From an uncultured Acidaminococcus sp. (GTDB lineage Bacteria > Bacillota > Negativicutes > Acidaminococcales > Acidaminococcaceae), in assembly GCA_900554515.1 (NCBI GenBank), contig USHN01000005.1, forward strand, positions 1 to 64,000: 64,000 bases of DNA, read 5' to 3'. The notes under the pieces are model-generated. The model did not search any database and was not told where the DNA came from. It worked only from the letters and a program-made list of their open reading frames with translations. The first letter of the stretch is position 1; each line of letters starts with the position of its first letter. The translations under genes were made by a program, and so were the position numbers. This document shows positions 1 through 8,909 of the stretch, piece by piece.

Positions 1-59
1 CCTTAAACGCCGAAAGTACTGGACTGGAAACGGTCTGGGAGGATAGGAAGCTGCCGGTA
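1..59 (+). rRNA. rrf: 5S ribosomal RNA, 3' end (partial)
   Basis: The first bases match the 3' portion of bacterial 5S rRNA: a CCGAAAGTACTGG segment, then GGGAGGATAGGAAGCTGCCGG, as in the helix IV/V and 3' helix of the family. The 5' half lies outside the window. A strong terminator follows directly, as expected at the end of an rRNA operon. Confidence 0.85.
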
Positions 60-68
60 GATAAGATT

Positions 69-97
69 GGCCCTGCACAACACGTGCGGGGCCTTTT
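69..97 (+). terminator. Intrinsic terminator of the rRNA operon
   Basis: GGCCCTGCA pairs with TGCGGGGCC (one G-T pair) across a short loop, followed by TTTT. It sits just after the 5S end. Confidence 0.85.
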
Positions 98-113
98 GCT
101 TTCTGCAATCTAT

Positions 114-142
114 TTGTAATTGAGAAATGAGCGTGTTACAAT
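114..142 (+). promoter_or_regulatory. Sigma-70-type promoter of the cupin gene
   Basis: -35 TTGTAA at 114-119 and -10 TACAAT at 137-142 with a 17-bp spacer; about 40 bp upstream of the start codon. Confidence 0.6.
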
Positions 143-184
143 ACCTCTGGAAAAAGTCTGATTATTTTAAGGAGGTCTTGTGTG

Positions 185-688
185 ATGCAATTGAAGAAAT
201 TGGCTTCGGTACTAACGTTAGAATGCATGCTTCTGGCAGGGACAGCTATGGCTACCAGCTCGCCCGATTCTCCATTTAAACCGGATGAGCAAGTGTATCC
301 TCAGTCCCAGCTGTTCCGCTATGACAAACAGGATGTGGCTGGTGGTAAAGGAACGGCCTATGGCTATTTTGCCTTTGCCCGTGATAAAGCCAATCCCGAC
401 GCAGCAATTAAGGAAATGTGCTGTTTGCGCCTGGACAAAGGGGCTTCTATCGGTACCCACAAACACGCCTATAATGAAGATGCCTATATCATTATTTCCG
501 GGGAAGGCATTTTCACTGATGGAAACGGTACAGAAACTGTGGTTAAGGCCGGAGATATTACCATTGCCCGGCCTGGACAGTCTCATGGACTCCGCAATGA
601 AAAAGACGAACCTCTAGTCTTCTTGGATGTAATTGCCCAGAATGATACCTATCTGGCCAATCATCCAGAGGCTGCACCGAAAAAATAA
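185..688 (+). CDS. Secreted small cupin-domain protein
   Basis: A 167-residue protein with an N-terminal signal-like segment (basic MQLKK, hydrophobic stretch, A-M-A near residue 24) and one cupin_2 beta-barrel at about residues 70-150. Cupin motif 1 is visible as GTHKHAYNEDAYIIISGEG, which gives the H-x-H...E metal ligands; motif 2 is PGQSHGLRN. Small cupins bind a metal, but their reactions vary from oxidation to sensing, so no substrate is assigned. AAGGAGG at 169-175 favours ATG 185, though GTG 182 directly before it is possible. It stands alone between the rRNA terminator and its own terminator. Export to the cell envelope is inferred from the leader. Confidence 0.75.
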   Translation: MQLKKLASVLTLECMLLAGTAMATSSPDSPFKPDEQVYPQSQLFRYDKQDVAGGKGTAYGYFAFARDKANPDAAIKEMCCLRLDKGASIGTHKHAYNEDAYIIISGEGIFTDGNGTETVVKAGDITIARPGQSHGLRNEKDEPLVFLDVIAQNDTYLANHPEAAPKK

Positions 689-708
689 AATTTAAGAGTA
701 AGTTGTCT

Positions 709-748
709 CAGAGCCTTATGGTGTTACGTACTATAGGGCTCTGATTTT
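709..748 (+). terminator. Terminator after the cupin gene
   Basis: CAGAGCC (709-715) pairs with GGCTCTG (737-743), followed by ATTTTAT. Confidence 0.65.
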
Positions 749-800
749 ATATTGATTTGTCACTATTTCCTATCCGTATCAAAAAAAGTTACAATCCTTC

Positions 801-862
801 TTGACAAAATACCATCCGGGGGGTATCATAGGACCATAAGAAAAGATACCTCTCTGGGGTAT
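801..862 (+). promoter_or_regulatory. copA promoter with two CsoR-type operators
   Basis: -35 TTGACA (801-806) and -10 TATCAT (824-829) are 17 bp apart. The spacer is filled by the inverted repeat ATACCATCCGGGGGGTAT (809-826), with perfect ATACC/GGTAT arms. A second copy, ATACCTCTCTGGGGTAT (846-862), lies downstream in the leader. This architecture matches known CsoR operators (TACC...GGTA with a G-rich centre). A CsoR protein is encoded in the same window at 44087. Repression in the absence of Cu(I) is inferred. Confidence 0.7.
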
Positions 863-884
863 GTTATATAAGGAGGTTGTAACG

Positions 885-3461
885 ATGAAACAATTCGTGG
901 TAACCGGCATGACCTGCGCATCCTGCCAGGCCCATGTGGAGAAGGCAGCTGCCAAGGTTCCTGGCGTGAGCAGTGTGGATGTATCCCTTTTGACCAATAG
1001 TATGGGAGTAGAAGGGACCGCCAGTGATGCAGATATTATCAAAGCGGTAGAAGATGCGGGGTATGGTGCTTCGGTAAAAGGTGCCAGCGTGGCCAAATCC
1101 GGCTATGCAGAAAAGCTGGCCGCAGACGAGGAAGCGTTAAAGGATCACGAGACACCGAAACTGAGACGGCGGCTGAAGCTTTCTGTCATCGTACTACTGG
1201 TGCTGATGTATTTCAGCATGGGACATAATATGCTGCAATGGCCTGTCCCGGCATTCCTGGATGGAAATCATCTGGGTCTCATGCTGACGCAGATGCTACT
1301 GGCGATTGTGGTTATGTTCATCAACCGGGCATTTTTTGTCAGTGGGTTTAAGAGCCTAAGGCACGGCGCCCCCAATATGGATACGCTGGTGGCACTGGGC
1401 TCCGGGGTTTCTTTTCTGTGGAGCCTGGGGGTATTTTACCAGATTACGTATCTGACAGTACAGGGCGTTCCCTTCAGGGAAACCCATATGCTGTACATGC
1501 ATGATGTATATTTTGAGACGGCGGCCATGATTCCTACTCTGATTACCCTGGGCAAGATGCTGGAAGCTATGAGCAAGGGCCGTACCACGGATGCGTTAAA
1601 GGGCCTGATGAAAATGGCGCCCAAAACCGCCGTCCTTATCCGGGATGGCAAGGAAGTTACGGTTTCCATTGATGAAGTGCGGGCGGGAGATCTTTTTGCA
1701 GTGCGTCCCGGGGAAAATATCCCGGTAGACGGCGTAGTGGTCAAAGGCAATTCTGCCGTCAATGAAAGTGCGCTCACAGGCGAAAGTCTGCCGGTGGATA
1801 AGAAACCGGGGGACAAGGTTTCCACGGCGACCATTAATCAATCCGGCTATCTGGAGTGTCAGGCTACCCGCGTAGGGGAAGATACCACCCTGAGCCAGAT
1901 TATTAAACTGGTGAGCGATGCGGCGGCCACCAAGGCCCCTATTGCCCGGATCGCGGATAAAGTTTCTGCGGTATTTGTACCGACGATTATCGGGATTGCA
2001 GCAGTTACAGCGATCGGCTGGCTGCTGACCGGGCTGCCGGCGGCGCAGGCTGTAAGCCGGGGCATTGCTGTTCTGGTGGTGGCCTGCCCCTGTGCTTTGG
2101 GGCTTGCGACTCCGGTGGCCATTATGGTCGGCAGCGGCGTGAGCGCCAAAAACGGCATCCTGTTTAAAACCAGCCAGTCCCAGGAAATGGTGGGCAAGGT
2201 AAATATTGTGGCACTGGATAAAACGGGGACCATCACCAAGGGGCAGCCTAAGGTGACGGACGTAGTGCCGGCTGAAGGCTATACGGAGGAAAGCTTGCTG
2301 CAATTAGCCTATGACCTGGAACAAAAGTCGGAACATCCCTTGGCCAAAGCAGTGGTAGAAGAAGCGGCTGCCTGGCATCTTAGCGCTGGGGCAGTGGATA
2401 CCTTCCAGGCACTGCCGGGGCATGGTCTTGAGATCAGGCAAGGCACCAGCCAAATTATCGGCGGCAGTCTGACGTATCTGGAGCAGCAGGGCCTTGTAAA
2501 TGACACCATGAAGGAAAAAGCGGGACAACTGGCTTCCCAAGGCAAAACGCCCCTGCTTTTTGCCAAAGACGGCAAGCTGGCCGGGATGATTGCAGTGGCG
2601 GACGTGATTAAGGAAGACTCTGCCCAAGCCATTCAGGAACTGCGCAATATGGGCATTGCGGTCGTGATGGTGACCGGGGATAACCAGCGGACGGCGGAAG
2701 CTATCGGCAAACAAGCCGGTGTGGACCGGGTGATTGCCGGCGTGCTGCCAGAAGGCAAGGAAGCGGTGATCCGGAAACTCCAGGAAGCCGGCACTGTGGC
2801 CATGGTGGGGGACGGGATTAACGACGCCCCGGCTCTTAGCCGTGCGGATATCGGCATTGCCATTGGCGCTGGTGCGGATGTGACCATTGATTCGGCGGAT
2901 ATTGTGCTGATGAACAGCAAACTGACGGATGTATCCGCAGCAGTGCGGCTCTCCAGGGGTACGGTGACCAATATTCACGAAAACCTGTTCTGGGCGTTCT
3001 TCTACAACCTGCTATTGATTCCTTGTGCAGCCGGGTTGTATCCCTTCACCATGAATCCCATGCTGGGGGCTGCGGCCATGAGCATTTCCAGCTTTACCGT
3101 GTGCATGAATGCCCTGCGGCTGAATCTATTCAAGGTGCATGATGCCAAGCACGATAAAAAACGGGAAAATGGAGCATTGGCGGCTGTGCAGGCGATGGAT
3201 TTTAGAGCTATGACAAAGCCAGAACCTCGGGCAGCAAACGGGACTGGCATTACCCTAAACGTCAAGGGCATGATGTGTGCCCACTGCGAAGCCAGAGTGA
3301 AAAAGGCCCTGGAAGGGCTGGATGGCGTGGTGAGTGCTGTGGCCGACCATAATACCGGCACCGTAGAAGTGGTGGAAAGCAAGCAGGTACCGGAAAACGA
3401 CCTGAAGAGCGCCATCGTGGGCGCCGGGTATGAATACCAGGGAATCCGGCAGGCATCATAA
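885..3461 (+). CDS. copA: Copper-exporting P1B-type ATPase
   Basis: A 858-residue Cu(I) efflux pump of the inner membrane. An N-terminal heavy-metal-associated domain has the GMTCASC motif (Cys 11 and 14). The P1B core follows: TGES actuator motif, CPC membrane metal site, DKTGTIT phosphorylation loop, the HP dipeptide in EHPLAKA, TGDNQRT and GDGINDAP. A second metal-binding domain with GMMCAHC sits at the extreme C-terminus (about residues 790-850), an unusual place since CopA usually carries these domains at the N-terminus. AAGGAGG at 870-876 selects ATG 885; an in-frame ATG at 861 has no ribosome site and lies within the second operator. It is monocistronic with its own terminator. Copper is preferred over other metals because of CPC and the CsoR-type operators. 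Confidence 0.93.
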   Translation: MKQFVVTGMTCASCQAHVEKAAAKVPGVSSVDVSLLTNSMGVEGTASDADIIKAVEDAGYGASVKGASVAKSGYAEKLAADEEALKDHETPKLRRRLKLSVIVLLVLMYFSMGHNMLQWPVPAFLDGNHLGLMLTQMLLAIVVMFINRAFFVSGFKSLRHGAPNMDTLVALGSGVSFLWSLGVFYQITYLTVQGVPFRETHMLYMHDVYFETAAMIPTLITLGKMLEAMSKGRTTDALKGLMKMAPKTAVLIRDGKEVTVSIDEVRAGDLFAVRPGENIPVDGVVVKGNSAVNESALTGESLPVDKKPGDKVSTATINQSGYLECQATRVGEDTTLSQIIKLVSDAAATKAPIARIADKVSAVFVPTIIGIAAVTAIGWLLTGLPAAQAVSRGIAVLVVACPCALGLATPVAIMVGSGVSAKNGILFKTSQSQEMVGKVNIVALDKTGTITKGQPKVTDVVPAEGYTEESLLQLAYDLEQKSEHPLAKAVVEEAAAWHLSAGAVDTFQALPGHGLEIRQGTSQIIGGSLTYLEQQGLVNDTMKEKAGQLASQGKTPLLFAKDGKLAGMIAVADVIKEDSAQAIQELRNMGIAVVMVTGDNQRTAEAIGKQAGVDRVIAGVLPEGKEAVIRKLQEAGTVAMVGDGINDAPALSRADIGIAIGAGADVTIDSADIVLMNSKLTDVSAAVRLSRGTVTNIHENLFWAFFYNLLLIPCAAGLYPFTMNPMLGAAAMSISSFTVCMNALRLNLFKVHDAKHDKKRENGALAAVQAMDFRAMTKPEPRAANGTGITLNVKGMMCAHCEARVKKALEGLDGVVSAVADHNTGTVEVVESKQVPENDLKSAIVGAGYEYQGIRQAS

Positions 3462-3469
3462 ATAAACGT

Positions 3470-3500
3470 ATCGGGTCTGCGTAAACAGGCCCGATTTTTC
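3470..3500 (+). terminator. copA terminator
   Basis: ATCGGGTCTG (3470-3479) pairs with CAGGCCCGAT (3486-3495), then TTTTTC. Confidence 0.8.
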
Positions 3501-3509
3501 GTTTTTGAC

Positions 3510-3539
3510 TTGACGGAAATTCCCCTGCAACGGTATAAT
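3510..3539 (+). promoter_or_regulatory. Promoter of the S1-domain gene
   Basis: -35 TTGACG (3510-3515), 18-bp spacer, -10 TATAAT (3534-3539). Confidence 0.65.
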
Positions 3540-3582
3540 GGTTAACGTAATACCAACTTTTAAAGGAGGATCTCTTTGACCT

Positions 3583-4053
3583 ATGGCTTTGGAAAAAGGC
3601 GCAATTGTAGAGGGTATCGTAACTGGCATTACCAATTTTGGAGCGTTTGTGCAATTACCGGAAAACCAGGTGGGATTGATTCACATTTCGGAGGTTTCCA
3701 ATGTCTTCGTCAAAGATGTCCATGACTTTCTTACGATGAAGCAGAAAGTCACGGTGAAAGTGGTTTCCGTGGACGATCGGGGCAAAATCGGCCTGAGCCT
3801 GAAAGCCCTGATGCCGGCCGCTGCTCCCAGCGAGGAACGGCGCCCTGCAGGGGAACGGAAACATTTTGAGGGCAGCCCGAGAAAGTTTGAAGGCGACAAG
3901 CATTTCCACGGGAGTGCTTCCCGGATGCAGGGGCCGATGAGCTTTGAAGATAAACTGTCCAAGTTCTTGAAAGAAAGTGATGACCGGCTGCTGGATCTGA
4001 AACGGAATACGGAATCCAAACGGGGCGGCCGCGGTGCACGCAGAGGCGATTAA
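3583..4053 (+). CDS. S1 RNA-binding domain protein
   Basis: A 156-residue protein. Residues 5-75 form a single S1 (OB-fold) RNA-binding domain: GAIVEGIVTGITNFGAFVQL, then VGLIHISEVS and VTVKVVSVDDRGKIGLSLKAL. The remainder is low-complexity, highly charged and rich in Arg, Glu and Gly, ending in RGGRGARRGD, which suggests a flexible RNA-contacting tail. It resembles the YugI/GSP13 family of general-stress S1 proteins that associate with ribosomes; that link is by family only. Strong AAAGGAGGA precedes ATG 3583 with a long spacing. It has its own promoter and terminator, separating it from copA and tilS. Confidence 0.85.
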   Translation: MALEKGAIVEGIVTGITNFGAFVQLPENQVGLIHISEVSNVFVKDVHDFLTMKQKVTVKVVSVDDRGKIGLSLKALMPAAAPSEERRPAGERKHFEGSPRKFEGDKHFHGSASRMQGPMSFEDKLSKFLKESDDRLLDLKRNTESKRGGRGARRGD

Positions 4054-4061
4054 TGAACACG

Positions 4062-4092
4062 AAAGGTACTTCCCCGGAAGTGCCTTTTTTTT
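4062..4092 (+). terminator. Terminator after the S1-domain gene
   Basis: AAAGGTACTTCC pairs with GGAAGTGCCTTT around a two-base loop, then a run of T. It lies just upstream of tilS. Confidence 0.75.
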
Positions 4093-4110
4093 CTGAGAAG
4101 GTGATTGGCG

Positions 4111-5169
4111 TTGGGTGTATTGGAAAGTGGCCTGCGGTCTCTGGTGGCAGCATCTCCGCTGTGGCAACAGGGAAAGACTGTACTTGCTGCCTGCAGCGGC
4201 GGGGCGGATTCCCTGGCCCTTACGGATGTGATGCGGCGCCAGGGGGAAGCAGACCAGGTTAATGTGCAGGTAGTTCATGTGCAGCACCACCTGCGGGGCG
4301 ACGAGGCAGAGCAGGATGCCAAGGTTGTGGAGCACTACTGCAGGGAACATGGTCTTTCTTTTATCCGTAAGGATGTGGATGCAGAAAGCTTTGCACAGGA
4401 GCAGGGATTTTCTCTGGAAGATGCTGCCAGAAGGCTGCGTTATGAGGCTCTGGAAGCAGTAAGGCAGGAAACCGGGGCGGTGGGCATATTTTTAGCCCAT
4501 CACCAGGATGACCAGGCTGAGACCGTCCTCTTAAATCTGTTGCGGGGCAGCGGTACCCGAGGTCTTAGGGGCATGCTGCCGGTGAGCGGGTATCTGGCTC
4601 GCCCGTTTTTGACAGCAACCCGCAAGGATACAGAAACCTACTGCCGGGAAGAAGGCCTGCAGTATTGTGAGGACAGCAGCAATGACGACTTGTCCTTGCG
4701 GCGGAACTGGGTGCGGAAGAAATTACTGCCCCTATTAGAAACCCAAAATCCCCGGATTAAAAAGCAGCTGGCCCAGGAAGCAGAACTGGCGGCAGGGGAT
4801 GAGGCCTATTTGGAACAAAAGGCCCGGTGGTACCTGGAAACCTTTGGCAGGGATGTACTGGGCACGCAGAATGTCCGGGTGAAAGAAGAATTTAACAACA
4901 TGCCCTTTTGCATCCGCAGCCGGGTGATCCGGCTGCTAGTGCAGCAAGCGGGTGGCGGGGAATTGACCTACGATCATGTAAAATCCATTCTGGCCATGCT
5001 GGATAAGGGCATCGGGAATAAATCCCTGGATGTGCCGGGAAATGTACGGCTGATCTATTGGAATGGGGAACTGATGGCAGGGAAAAAACAGCAGTCCCGG
5101 GAGGAAGAACGGGCTGCCAAGCTGGCAAAAAAGGAGAAACAAAGAAATGCGGGGCAATCTGGAAAGTAA
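4111..5169 (+). CDS. tilS: tRNA(Ile)-lysidine synthase
   Basis: About 352 residues. TilS is an ATP-PPi synthetase that converts C34 of the AUA-reading tRNA-Ile to lysidine. The SGGADS P-loop near residue 30 is the diagnostic ATP-pyrophosphatase motif, followed by VVHVQHHLRGDEAEQDA and HHQDDQAETVLLNLLRGSG. The protein ends soon after the central helical part in a Lys/Glu-rich tail. The usual C-terminal tRNA-recognition domain of long TilS proteins is not evident, so this is a short form like that described for Aquifex. AAGGTG at 4098-4103 best fits TTG 4111; TTG 4105 is an alternative. It overlaps hpt by 23 bases, the normal tilS-hpt-ftsH arrangement of Firmicutes. Confidence 0.9.
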   Translation: MGVLESGLRSLVAASPLWQQGKTVLAACSGGADSLALTDVMRRQGEADQVNVQVVHVQHHLRGDEAEQDAKVVEHYCREHGLSFIRKDVDAESFAQEQGFSLEDAARRLRYEALEAVRQETGAVGIFLAHHQDDQAETVLLNLLRGSGTRGLRGMLPVSGYLARPFLTATRKDTETYCREEGLQYCEDSSNDDLSLRRNWVRKKLLPLLETQNPRIKKQLAQEAELAAGDEAYLEQKARWYLETFGRDVLGTQNVRVKEEFNNMPFCIRSRVIRLLVQQAGGGELTYDHVKSILAMLDKGIGNKSLDVPGNVRLIYWNGELMAGKKQQSREEERAAKLAKKEKQRNAGQSGK

Positions 5170-5698
5170 TTTAGATCGAATCTTGATTGACGAGCAGACG
5201 CTGAAAAAGCGGATTGCGGAAATGGGCGCAGAAATCAGCAAGGATTATGCTGGTGAGGAACTGGTGGTTATCGGACTTTTAAAAGGAGCCGCGTATTTTA
5301 TGATGGAGCTGACCCAGCATATCACGGTACCGACCCGAATTGATTTCTTAAAAGCCTCTTCCTACGGGAGGGGTACCACCACCAGCGGGAAAGTGGATAT
5401 TTCCTTTGATACCAGCCGGAATATGGCCGGGAAAAATATCCTCCTGGTGGATGACGTGATTGATACCGGACTGACGCTGAAAGCGGTGGGGGAACTGTTC
5501 CGTTCCCGCAATCCCAAGAGCCTGAAAGTAGCGGCCATGCTGGACAAAAAGGAACGGCGCCTGGTAAAAGTTCTGCCAGATTACAGCGGGTTTGCCATCC
5601 CGGATGAATTTGTGGTGGGCTTTGGCCTGGATTACGATGAAGATTACCGGAACCTTCCCTATATCGGCATTTTGAAACGGTCCGTCTACGAAAAATAA
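5147..5698 (+). CDS. hpt: Hypoxanthine phosphoribosyltransferase
   Basis: 183 residues, a typical length. It salvages hypoxanthine or guanine with PRPP to give IMP or GMP in the cytoplasm. The PRPP-binding loop is ILLVDDVIDTGLTL at about residues 100-113; the KGAAYFMMEL and SSYG segments and the C-terminal VVGFGLDYDEDYRNLPYIG motif are all characteristic of the family. The start lies inside the end of tilS (GGAGAAACAAAGAAATG context), indicating translational coupling in a tilS-hpt-ftsH operon. Confidence 0.93.
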   Translation: MRGNLESNLDRILIDEQTLKKRIAEMGAEISKDYAGEELVVIGLLKGAAYFMMELTQHITVPTRIDFLKASSYGRGTTTSGKVDISFDTSRNMAGKNILLVDDVIDTGLTLKAVGELFRSRNPKSLKVAAMLDKKERRLVKVLPDYSGFAIPDEFVVGFGLDYDEDYRNLPYIGILKRSVYEK

Positions 5699-5734
5699 AA
5701 ACTCTGCGGCGGCGGAGTGGAAAAGGAGTACGGT

Positions 5735-7666
5735 GTGAGTAAACTCATTCGCAACTTAGTATTTTACTTGCTCATTGTGATCCTGGGAGTTTGGATCTAT
5801 GATTATTACAATGTGTCCAGTACGCCCAAAAATGAAATGAGCTACAGCAATTTCATGAAAGAAGTGCAGCAGGGGACGGTGAAGTCGGTCACCATCATCG
5901 ACAACGCAGAAATCCACGGAACCTTGCAAAACGGCAGTCAGTTCACCACCATTGCCCCCCGGGATGAAAAAATGGTGGATACTCTGCGGGGAAAAGACGT
6001 GGAAATCAAGGCGGAACTACCGCCCCAGCCCTCCATGCTCAGCAACCTGCTGACCTCCCTTTTGCCCATGGTGGTCATTGTAATTTTGTGGTTCTTTATG
6101 ATGAACAATGCCCAGGGCGGCGGCAGTCGGGTAATGAATTTCGGGAAAAGCAAGGCGAGACTCTACGGCGGCGGTAAAAGCGGTATTACCTTTAAAGACG
6201 TAGCTGGCGCCGACGAAGCCAAACAGGAACTAGAAGAAGTGGTGGAATTTTTAAAGTCCCCCCTGAAATACAACCAGCTGGGGGCAAAAATTCCTAAAGG
6301 CGTCCTGCTCTACGGGCCTCCAGGTACCGGGAAAACCCTCCTGGCAAAAGCGGTGGCAGGGGAAGCCGGCGTGCCGTTTTTCAGCATCAGCGGGTCTGAC
6401 TTTGTAGAAATGTTCGTAGGCGTAGGGGCTTCCCGGGTACGGGATCTTTTTGCCAACGCCAAGAAAAACGCACCGTGCATTGTTTTTATTGACGAAATTG
6501 ATGCGGTCGGCCGCCAGAGAGGGGCCGGCCTGGGCGGCGGACACGACGAACGGGAGCAGACCTTGAACCAGCTGTTGGTGGAAATGGATGGCTTCAGCGG
6601 CAACGAGGGCATTATTATGATTGCCGCCACCAACCGTCCGGATATTCTGGACCCGGCGCTGCTGCGTCCTGGCCGGTTTGACCGGCAGATCGTGGTGGAT
6701 AAGCCGGATATCCGGGGACGCCGGGCGATTTTGCGGGTGCATATTAAAGGCAAGCCAGTGTCACAGGATGTGGATCTGGGCGTTTTGGCCCAGCGGACAC
6801 CTGGCTTTACCGGGGCGGACCTGGCCAATCTGGTGAATGAAGGGGCCCTTTTGGCAGCCCGGAATAACGAAGTGAAAATCACCATGGCGGATATGGAAGA
6901 AGCCGCTGAACGGGTAATGATGGGGCCGGAACGGAGAAGCAGGGTGATTACCGACGAAGAAAAACGGCTGACAGCCTATCATGAGGGCGGGCATACCCTG
7001 GTGGGTATGCTGCTGTCCCATACGGATCCTGTACATAAAGTGACGATTATCCCCAGAGGCCGTGCCGGCGGCTATACCCTGAGCCTTCCCAAAGAAGACC
7101 GGTATTATGCCACCCGCAGTGAAATGCTGGATGAATTGAAGGTGCTTTTGGGCGGCCGGGTAGCAGAAGCCCTGGTGCTCCATGAAATCTCCAGCGGCGC
7201 CAGCAACGACCTGCAGCGGGCTACGGAACTGGCACGGCAGATGACCTGCGAATATGGCATGAGCGAAGTGCTGGGTGCTGTGACCTTCGGCCATCGGCAG
7301 GAACAGGTCTTTTTGGGCCGGGATATCGGGCGGCAGAATGATTACAGTGAAAAAGTCGCAGCCCAGATCGACAGCGAAATTCGGCATTTCATTGACGAAG
7401 CCTACGAAGGAACGGTAAAGCTTTTGACCGAGCACATGGATAAACTCCATTTGATCGCCAAAAACCTAATCGAACGGGAAACCCTGGAAGGCCACGAGAT
7501 TGAGGAAATCCTGAAATACGGGCATGTCCTGGAAAAGAACGAGGATCCGGAACATCCCCAGCCACCCCAGGAGGGTACACCTGCGCCTATTCCGCCGGAA
7601 ACCCTGCCGGAAAGTGCTGAAAACGCAGCCCAGCAGCCCGCTGTGCAGGAAGTGCCGCAGACGTAA
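5735..7666 (+). CDS. ftsH: ATP-dependent zinc metalloprotease FtsH
   Basis: About 643 residues. Membrane-anchored AAA+ protease for quality control of membrane and regulatory proteins. Two N-terminal membrane segments (about residues 5-25 and 100-120) flank an extracytoplasmic domain. Walker A GPPGTGKT, Walker B FIDEID, the [12 protein letters not shown] and the zinc site HEGGH are all intact. The tail is Pro/Glu-rich and probably disordered. AAGGAG at 5723-5728 points to GTG 5735 rather than the GTG at 5717. Third gene of the tilS-hpt-ftsH operon, 36 bases after hpt. Confidence 0.95.
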   Translation: MSKLIRNLVFYLLIVILGVWIYDYYNVSSTPKNEMSYSNFMKEVQQGTVKSVTIIDNAEIHGTLQNGSQFTTIAPRDEKMVDTLRGKDVEIKAELPPQPSMLSNLLTSLLPMVVIVILWFFMMNNAQGGGSRVMNFGKSKARLYGGGKSGITFKDVAGADEAKQELEEVVEFLKSPLKYNQLGAKIPKGVLLYGPPGTGKTLLAKAVAGEAGVPFFSISGSDFVEMFVGVGASRVRDLFANAKKNAPCIVFIDEIDAVGRQRGAGLGGGHDEREQTLNQLLVEMDGFSGNEGIIMIAATNRPDILDPALLRPGRFDRQIVVDKPDIRGRRAILRVHIKGKPVSQDVDLGVLAQRTPGFTGADLANLVNEGALLAARNNEVKITMADMEEAAERVMMGPERRSRVITDEEKRLTAYHEGGHTLVGMLLSHTDPVHKVTIIPRGRAGGYTLSLPKEDRYYATRSEMLDELKVLLGGRVAEALVLHEISSGASNDLQRATELARQMTCEYGMSEVLGAVTFGHRQEQVFLGRDIGRQNDYSEKVAAQIDSEIRHFIDEAYEGTVKLLTEHMDKLHLIAKNLIERETLEGHEIEEILKYGHVLEKNEDPEHPQPPQEGTPAPIPPETLPESAENAAQQPAVQEVPQT

Positions 7667-7746
7667 CCTGGTGTGCCGCTGCGGCGGCATGCAGAAGGGT
7701 ATTTCGTACTCATGAACCACTTATCGCAAAGGGAGGAAGGATCCGT

Positions 7747-8745
7747 ATGCGTACGGGAATCTTAAAGATCCTGAAGCAACATGCACCCGCACCAGTTTCG
7801 GGAGAAATGCTGGGAAAAACGCTGGGGATTAGCCGGACTGCGGTTTGGAAGCATATCCAGGCATTAAAAAAAGAAGGGTATCAGATTACGGCCTTTACGA
7901 AAAAAGGCTATGCTCTCCTGGAGGTTCCGGATAAAATGCTACCGGCCGAAATTGAGGAAAAACTGCATACCAAGTTTGTTGGTCGGCATATCCATTATTA
8001 TGAATCCGTTGCCAGTTCCAATGACACGCTAAAGCAGCTGGCGCTGGAAGGAGCAGAAGATGGCACGGTAGTGGTAACAGAAGAACAGACAGGCGGCCAT
8101 GGCAGGCTGCACCGGGGCTGGTTCAGCCCTAAATACCAGGGCATTTGGTTTTCTGTGTTATTTAAGCCGCCCTTTTTGCCCCAGGAAGCTTCAAAAATCA
8201 CCTTGCTCAGTGCTGTGGCGGTGGTCCGGGCCATCCGGGAATGCTGCCAGGTGGATGCCAAAATCAAATGGCCCAACGATATCCTGCTGGAAGGAAAAAA
8301 ACTGGTGGGCATTCTTACGGAAATGAATGCGGAATTTGGCCATATCAATTATTTGATTTCTGGTATCGGCATCAATGTGAATGTGCCAAAGGAAATTGTC
8401 CCGGAGGAGCTACGCAGCTTTGCCATTTCCATTGCCCAGGCCGCAGGGCATAAGATTGACCGGGTGGCCTTGTTTGCCAAGGTGCTGGACTATATGGAGT
8501 CCTATTATGAGATTGCCTGCCGGGAAGGGTTTGACCCGGTGATCCAGGAATGGCGGAAGTATTCCACAACGCTGGGCAAGGATGTAAAAGTGATTGCACC
8601 GGATAAAACCTATACCGGAAAAGCAGTGGATATTGATACCTCCGGCTGCCTTGTGGTGCAGCGGGACGATACCGGGGAACTGGAAACCGTGCTGGCGGGG
8701 GATGTATCCATCCGGCCGGTGCACGGAAAAGGAAAATATGAGTAA
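7747..8745 (+). CDS. birA: Bifunctional biotin-protein ligase / biotin repressor
   Basis: 332 residues. The N-terminal winged helix (about residues 1-65, ISRTAVWKHIQALKKEGY) marks a DNA-binding BirA rather than a ligase-only form. The central ligase domain has the TEEQTGGHGRLHRGWFSP biotinyl-AMP loop and KWPNDILLEGKKLVGILTE. The C-terminal SH3-like domain follows. It attaches biotin to carrier proteins and can repress biotin genes. Biotin carriers matter in this lineage because sodium-pump decarboxylases are biotin enzymes, one of whose beta subunits is at 26.6 kb. GGGAGGAAGG precedes ATG 7747. Confidence 0.93.
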   Translation: MRTGILKILKQHAPAPVSGEMLGKTLGISRTAVWKHIQALKKEGYQITAFTKKGYALLEVPDKMLPAEIEEKLHTKFVGRHIHYYESVASSNDTLKQLALEGAEDGTVVVTEEQTGGHGRLHRGWFSPKYQGIWFSVLFKPPFLPQEASKITLLSAVAVVRAIRECCQVDAKIKWPNDILLEGKKLVGILTEMNAEFGHINYLISGIGINVNVPKEIVPEELRSFAISIAQAAGHKIDRVALFAKVLDYMESYYEIACREGFDPVIQEWRKYSTTLGKDVKVIAPDKTYTGKAVDIDTSGCLVVQRDDTGELETVLAGDVSIRPVHGKGKYE

Positions 8746-8751
8746 GTGTTA

Positions 8752-8794
8752 CACGCAGGGGGAAATTACCCGAATCCCCTTGCGTGATTTTTTT
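8752..8794 (+). terminator. birA terminator
   Basis: CACGCAGGGG pairs with CCCCT-TGCGTG (one bulged base), followed by a run of seven T interrupted once by A. Confidence 0.8.
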
Positions 8795-8807
8795 CTTTTG
8801 CTATAAT
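8780..8807 (+). promoter_or_regulatory. Promoter of coaX, overlapping the birA terminator
   Basis: -35-like TTGCGT (8780-8785) lies within the descending arm of the terminator; -10 TATAAT at 8802-8807; spacer 16 bp. Transcription would start near 8814, just before the structured leader. Confidence 0.5.
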
Positions 8808-8814
8808 TAAGGCA

Positions 8815-8880
8815 ATCGGGTCCGCTCCAAGACGCAGGAAGACCCGGTGAGAGCCTGCTGAACAAGGGAGCGGATAAAAC
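8815..8880 (+). ncRNA. Structured 5' leader of coaX (unidentified)
   Basis: TCCGCTCC (8821-8828) pairs perfectly with GGAGCGGA (8867-8874) and encloses a second helix GCAGG (8834-8838)/CCTGC (8854-8858). The inner loop contains GACCCG (8841-8846), exactly complementary to CGGGTC (8817-8822), which would form a pseudoknot or an alternative pairing with the outer stem. I do not recognise it as a named riboswitch class. It sits 10-80 bases before the coaX ribosome site. Confidence 0.45.
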
Positions 8881-8909
8881 GGAATACATTTTCAGGAGGA
8901 ATGCAGCCC

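Noticed and set aside
1596..2978. Two long open frames on the minus strand opposite copA (235 and 224 codons).
   Set aside because: They lie fully inside a well-conserved gene, lack ribosome sites and read as low-information shadow sequence rich in His, Arg and Gly.
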